Source: Alphaproteobacteria bacterium (GTDB lineage Bacteria > Pseudomonadota > Alphaproteobacteria > GCA-2731375). Taken from it: a stretch of DNA of 10,274 nt. Below the pieces are notes generated by a model, which made no database searches, was not told the origin of the DNA, and worked only from the letters and a program-made list of their open reading frames with translations. Shown here in pieces: positions 6,297 to 10,274 of this stretch. Numbering within the stretch: the first letter of the stretch is position 1; the number at the start of each line of letters is the position of its first letter. The translations under genes and the position numbers were made by a program. Location of the stretch: the NCBI GenBank assembly GCA_030746295.1, contig JASLMY010000178.1:1-10274 (forward strand), in the 5' to 3' direction.

Positions 6297-6419
6297 TTGG
6301 CGGCAGACACGATTGCTCTCGCTTTCCCGCCGGCTCGGCCCGGATCGTGGCACGACGAACGGCTTCGAACGTTGTCTTCTCGTGCTTTTCGGCATGACCG
6401 ACAAATCAGCGGCGGGATT

Positions 6420-6448
6420 GGAATAATACCCAGTCCATCGGTGTCTAT
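6420..6448 (+). promoter_or_regulatory. Candidate ECF-sigma-type promoter
   Basis: GGAATAA (6420-6426) and GTCTAT (6443-6448) are separated by 16 bases. A GGAA-type -35 with a short GTC-containing -10 at this spacing is the usual architecture of ECF-sigma promoters, and ECF factors commonly drive their own operons. It lies 52 bases before the small secreted-protein ATG and upstream of an ECF sigma gene, so autoregulation is a natural inference. No second copy was seen in the window to support the motif. Confidence 0.4.
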
Positions 6449-6476
6449 ACGGGCGAGGTCGATGATGACGATCTCG

Positions 6477-6488
6477 GATTGCGCAATC
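6477..6488. promoter_or_regulatory. 12-bp perfect palindrome in the leader of the secreted-protein gene
   Basis: GATTGCGCAATC is perfectly self-complementary and ends one base before the AGGAG ribosome-binding site (6490-6494). It could be an operator for a dimeric regulator. With no loop it is less suited to an RNA hairpin than to protein binding. Confidence 0.35.
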
Positions 6489-6500
6489 GAGGAGAGAACG

Positions 6501-6740
6501 ATGAGCAAGGGGACATTCCTGGCCGCCGCCTTGGCGACGGTCATTGCCACGCCGGCCTTGGCCGGTCACTGCCCGGCAGACGTCAAGGCGATCGACCACG
6601 CGCTTTCGAAGATGTCGATACCCGCCGCGAAGATGACCGAGGTCAAGGCGCTGCGTGACGAGGGCGATGCCTTGCACAAGGCCGGCAAGAAAAAGCAATC
6701 TACGGACGTGCTGGCAATGGCGATGCTTAGGCTATTTTAA
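6501..6740 (+). CDS. Small secreted protein of unknown function (first gene of an ECF-sigma locus)
   Basis: This 79-residue protein has an obvious Sec signal peptide (MSKGTFLAAALATVIATPALA, cleavage after residue 21), leaving a mature periplasmic or extracellular peptide of about 58 residues. The mature part begins GHCPADVKAIDHAL, with a single cysteine at residue 24. It continues with charged helices, MTEVKALRDEGDALHKAGKKKQS and LAMAMLRLF, whose 'G..LHKAGK...S...LA.AM' spacing looks like half of a TPR-type helical hairpin. I recognise similar short secreted proteins in alphaproteobacteria but know no function. ATG 6501 is chosen over an in-frame upstream ATG because AGGAG lies six bases before it and the signal peptide starts there. 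It follows the candidate ECF promoter and precedes, past a hairpin, the ECF sigma and anti-sigma genes. It may be a target of that sigma factor or a stress-related ligand. Both ideas are inference. Confidence 0.75.
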   Translation: MSKGTFLAAALATVIATPALAGHCPADVKAIDHALSKMSIPAAKMTEVKALRDEGDALHKAGKKKQSTDVLAMAMLRLF

Positions 6741-6758
6741 AGCCAGTATGCGGGATTC

Positions 6759-6790
6759 CCGGGGATCGACTCGTCCGCGTCGATCCCCGG
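6759..6790 (+). terminator. Perfect 12-bp hairpin between the secreted-protein and sigma-factor genes
   Basis: CCGGGGATCGAC (6759-6770) and GTCGATCCCCGG (6779-6790) are exact reverse complements around the 8-base loop TCGTCCGC, starting 19 bases after the upstream stop codon. No U-tract follows, so it is not a canonical intrinsic terminator. It could be a leaky terminator, an RNA-processing or stability element that lets the first gene outproduce the next two, or a DNA operator site. It ends 20 bases before the sigma-factor ATG. Confidence 0.5.
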
Positions 6791-6810
6791 CGCCGCCGTC
6801 GTGAAGTAGG

Positions 6811-7317
6811 ATGGCCGATCTCGAGCATCTCATCGTCGCGGAGATACCGTCGCTGCGCCGCTACGCGCGGGCCTTGACCGGCGATGCGGCGAGCGCCGAC
6901 GACTTGGTGCAGGACTGCCTGGAGCGCGCGTTGCGGCGCCGGCATCTCTGGCTCAAGCGCGGCAGCATGCGCGCCTGGCTGTTCGCCATTCTGCACAATC
7001 AGCACCGAAACGCCGTTCGGGCCCAGTCCCGCCGCCCCCGCCTGGTGCCGACCGAGGAAAGCCTTCAGGCCAGCGTCCTGCCGGCACAGGATCATGCCGT
7101 AAGGCTGCACCAGTTTTCCCAGGCGCTGAGGCAACTGCCCGAGGAGCAGCGCGCGGTCGTTCTGCTGGTTGGTCTGGAAGGCATGACCTATCGGGAGACC
7201 GCCAATATCCTGGGCGTACCGATCGGCACCGTGATGTCCCGACTGGCGAGGGGGCGCGAGCGGCTGCGCCAGATGAACCAGGGGCCTGAGCACGAGAGCA
7301 AATTCGAGGCGCGCTGA
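6811..7317 (+). CDS. ECF-subfamily RNA polymerase sigma factor (sigma-70 family)
   Basis: This 168-residue protein is a group 4 (extracytoplasmic function) sigma factor that directs RNA polymerase to stress or envelope-related promoters. Region 2 spans about 5-75: EIPSLRRYARALTGD, the core-binding helix ADDLVQDCLERAL (29-41) and the -10-recognising SMRAWLFAILHNQHRN (52-67). A short linker (70-100) leads to region 4 (about 102-155), with ALRQLPEEQRAVVLLVGLEGMTYRETANILGV and the recognition helix IGTVMSRLARGRERLRQ. The length is typical, with no extra C-terminal domain. The ATG at 6811 has only a weak ribosome-binding sequence (GAAG four bases away). The anti-sigma gene starts two bases after its stop, so the two are co-transcribed and probably translationally coupled, giving the usual sigma/anti-sigma stoichiometry. 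The promoter recognised is unknown. The GGAATAA/GTCTAT pair upstream is the best candidate. Confidence 0.93.
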   Translation: MADLEHLIVAEIPSLRRYARALTGDAASADDLVQDCLERALRRRHLWLKRGSMRAWLFAILHNQHRNAVRAQSRRPRLVPTEESLQASVLPAQDHAVRLHQFSQALRQLPEEQRAVVLLVGLEGMTYRETANILGVPIGTVMSRLARGRERLRQMNQGPEHESKFEAR

Positions 7318-7319
7318 GC

Positions 7320-8081
7320 ATGGCACCGTCAAGCATCAACGAGGACGATCTTCAAGCTTACGTCGACGGCGCCCTGGCGCCGGACCGGCAACGCGAGGTC
7401 GAGGCCCATCTCGCCGACGATCCGGATGCCGGCGAGCGCCTCGCCGCCTATCGAGACCAGATCGGCCTCCTGCACGCGCTCTACGACCCGGTCCTGGACG
7501 AGCGGGTACCAGCTCGCTTGCGGCCCGCCCGTGCCGGCCGGGAGGGGCATTGGATCGGCCGCGGCATCGCCGCAAGCCTGCTGTTGTTGCTGGGCGGCGT
7601 TGTCGGCTGGTGGACTCGCGGCGTGGACCACGTGACGCCGCCGTCACCGGAGCAGACGTTCGCGCGCCAGGCCGTGGCCGCCCACGCGGTTTTCACGCCC
7701 GAGGTCCGTCACCCCGTCGAGGTGGGCGCCGAAGCCGAGGAACATCTCGTCACCTGGCTCTCCAAGCGTCTCAAGGCCGAGCTGCGAGCCCCCGTGCTCA
7801 CCGCCAGCGGCTTCGACCTGGTCGGCGGCCGTCTGCTCTCGGAGCGCGCCGGGCCCGCCGCCCTCTTCATGTACGAAGACGGGACCGGCCGCCGCCTGAC
7901 GCTCTATGTCCGGCGGCGCGTGGCGCCGATGGACGAGACCGCATTCCGTTACATGCATGAGGACGACATCGGCGTCTTCTACTGGATCGACAGCCAACTG
8001 AGCTATGCGATCGCCGGGCAGATGGAAAAGGACGCTCTGTTGGCGCTGTCCCGCGCCATCTATGGCCAGCTCGACCGCTGA
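7320..8081 (+). CDS. Membrane-bound anti-sigma factor
   Basis: This 253-residue protein is the expected partner of the upstream ECF sigma factor. The cytoplasmic N-terminal part (1-78) has the anti-sigma layout: INEDDLQAYVDGALAPDRQREVEAHLADDPDAGERLAAY in two helical stretches, as in RsiW/ChrR-like domains. One transmembrane helix follows at about 82-98 (IAASLLLLLGGVVGWW), then a periplasmic domain of about 150 residues with no cysteine. The zinc anti-sigma motif HxxxCxxC is absent: after His30 the sequence is LADDPDAGERL, so control by thiol oxidation of a zinc site is unlikely. The periplasmic part (ALFMYEDGTGRRLTLYVRRR and YWIDSQLSYAIAG) resembles the extracytoplasmic domain of other alphaproteobacterial anti-sigma factors, with unknown ligand. 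ATG 7320 starts two bases after the sigma stop. By family logic it holds the sigma factor at the membrane until a signal releases it. Confidence 0.88.
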   Translation: MAPSSINEDDLQAYVDGALAPDRQREVEAHLADDPDAGERLAAYRDQIGLLHALYDPVLDERVPARLRPARAGREGHWIGRGIAASLLLLLGGVVGWWTRGVDHVTPPSPEQTFARQAVAAHAVFTPEVRHPVEVGAEAEEHLVTWLSKRLKAELRAPVLTASGFDLVGGRLLSERAGPAALFMYEDGTGRRLTLYVRRRVAPMDETAFRYMHEDDIGVFYWIDSQLSYAIAGQMEKDALLALSRAIYGQLDR

Positions 8082-8105
8082 CGCGGGCCATCTGCGTCCG
8101 CGATC

Positions 8106-9136
8106 TCAGTCGAGCCGGTAGGCGCGCCGGGCGGTGTCGGCGAAGAGGGCTTGCTTCTCGTCGGCGGAGGCGCCGGCGGCCAGGCGCTTGAAGGCGTTCC
8201 AGAGGGCGGCGTAGCCGATCCCCATCTTGTCGACGGGGAAGTTGCTCTCGAAGGTGCAGCGCTCGGCGCCGAAGAGCTCGATCGCCGTCTCGATGAAGGG
8301 GCGCCAGGCGTCGGCCAGCTCGGCCGAGGTGGGCGGCGTCTCGCGGTCGAGGTAGTCGAAAGCGGCGAGCCGCATCATCATGCCGCCGAGCTTCAAGGTG
8401 ATGTTGGGACAGCCCGCCAGTTCCGTCATCGAGGCCTTCCAGGTGGTGAAGACCTTGTCCCGATGGCCGGTATAGGGGCCGTAGCCGAGCGGCATTCCGG
8501 TGTGGTTCATGATCAGGTTGGCCTCCGGCGAGGCGCGGGCCAGGTCCAGGAGGTCGCCGTGCTGGTGGAAATAGACCAGGGCGTCGAGCGACAAATCCAT
8601 CTCGGTGAGGCGGGCGAGGCCGGTGCGGAAGTCGTCGCGGAGATAGAGGCCCGGACCGGCGCCGTGGTGGTTGTTGCCGATTATCGGGTCCTCGTGCCAG
8701 CCGGCGGCATGGCGGATGCCGCGGAAGCGCCCCTCGCCCGCCGCAACCAGCGCCGCCAGCACGGGCGCCACCCCATCGCCCAACGTCAGGTCGGCGAAGC
8801 CGACGATGCCTTGCGCCACCCGCGCCGGGCCTGCGCCAGTGCGATCGGCAGTGGCGGCGATGTCGGCGACGAACTCGACCTCGCCGACCGGTCGCAAGAC
8901 CTCTGGTCCCTCGGTCCGATAGCCGGATTGGCACTCGATATAGACCGTGCCGACGACATTGTGGCCGCTGCCGATGTCGGCCAGAAGCTCGTCCAAGAGG
9001 TAGCGGCCGTTCGAGCCGTCCCAGAAGTGGTGGTGGGTGTCGATGATCGCCAGCTCCGGCTCGATGATCTCCTCCGCCGGCTGGCGGGCGAGATAGGCCG
9101 CGTCGGGTGGGAAGATGCGGCCGTAGGGTGTCGGCT

Positions 9137-9140
<4 letters not shown>
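8106..9140 (-). CDS. Amidohydro_2-family metal-dependent hydrolase, TIM-barrel lactonase/decarboxylase-like
   Basis: This 344-residue protein belongs to the Amidohydro_2 (PF04909) TIM-barrel hydrolases, the group that includes 2-pyrone-4,6-dicarboxylate lactonase, L-fuconolactonase and ACMS-type decarboxylases. Visible features are [11 protein letters not shown] (32-42), giving the HxH metal motif (H36, H38), [12 protein letters not shown] (140-151), [10 protein letters not shown] with H192/H194, and [10 protein letters not shown] with H213. Near the C-terminus FESNFPVDK (297-305) replaces the usual FGSDWP, so the typical catalytic or metal-binding Asp is Asn300 here. The substrate is unknown. 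The start is the GTG at 9140-9138, whose TGA overlap (GTGA) with the acetoacetyl-CoA synthetase stop shows tight coupling. GGAG lies eight bases upstream, inside that gene. A longer frame reaches 9425, but the family homology starts at the GTG. It ends 24 bases from the convergent anti-sigma gene with no clear terminator between. Confidence 0.88.

Positions 9141-10274
<1,134 letters not shown>

Noticed and set aside
6348..6364. Possible sigma-54 promoter (TGGCACG)
   Set aside because: The -24-like half is good, but the required TTGC at -12 is replaced by ACGGC.
8082..8105. Terminator between the convergent anti-sigma and amidohydrolase genes
   Set aside because: The 24-base gap has no meaningful stem and no T-tract on either strand.

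Overview
The window is GC-rich, gene-dense chromosomal DNA that reads like an alphaproteobacterium, probably Rhodospirillales-like. The grounds are an IalB-family gene directly ahead of rlmN, a Rhizobium-type L-asparaginase, a DUF1127 small protein divergent from a GcvA-like LysR regulator, and the overall base composition. The lineage is inferred from gene content and no search was run. I see no tRNA, rRNA, CRISPR array, prophage or insertion sequence.

Layout. On the minus strand at the left lie the N-terminal part of rlmN (1-254, cut by the window edge), a secreted IalB-family protein (272-778) and a SpoU/TrmH-type RNA 2'-O-methyltransferase (836-1420). Divergent from these, on the plus strand, come a Rhizobium etli-type L-asparaginase (1473-2540), a zinc-independent quinone oxidoreductase of the MDR superfamily (2613-3593) and an overlapping TTG-initiated SAM methyltransferase (3586-4851). 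A pair of C-rich/G-rich dispersed repeats (4874-4991) fills the convergent gap before a minus-strand DUF1127 protein (5049-5252). That gene is divergent from a GcvA-like LysR regulator (5349-6296).

From about 6420 to 8081 there is a likely extracytoplasmic-stress module on the plus strand: a candidate ECF-type promoter, a 12-bp palindrome, a 79-aa secreted protein, a perfect 12-bp hairpin, an ECF sigma factor and a one-pass membrane anti-sigma factor without the usual zinc motif. The right end is a minus-strand operon of the C-terminal two thirds of acetoacetyl-CoA synthetase (9137-10274, 5' end outside the window) and an overlapping Amidohydro_2 metal-dependent hydrolase (8106-9140).

Most genes are ordinary housekeeping or metabolic genes. 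The part most worth following is the secreted peptide/ECF/anti-sigma module with its unexplained regulatory structure. The asparaginase matters as a clear member of the unusual class 3 family with all known active-site residues. The amidohydrolase carries an Asn where the wider family usually has its catalytic Asp.
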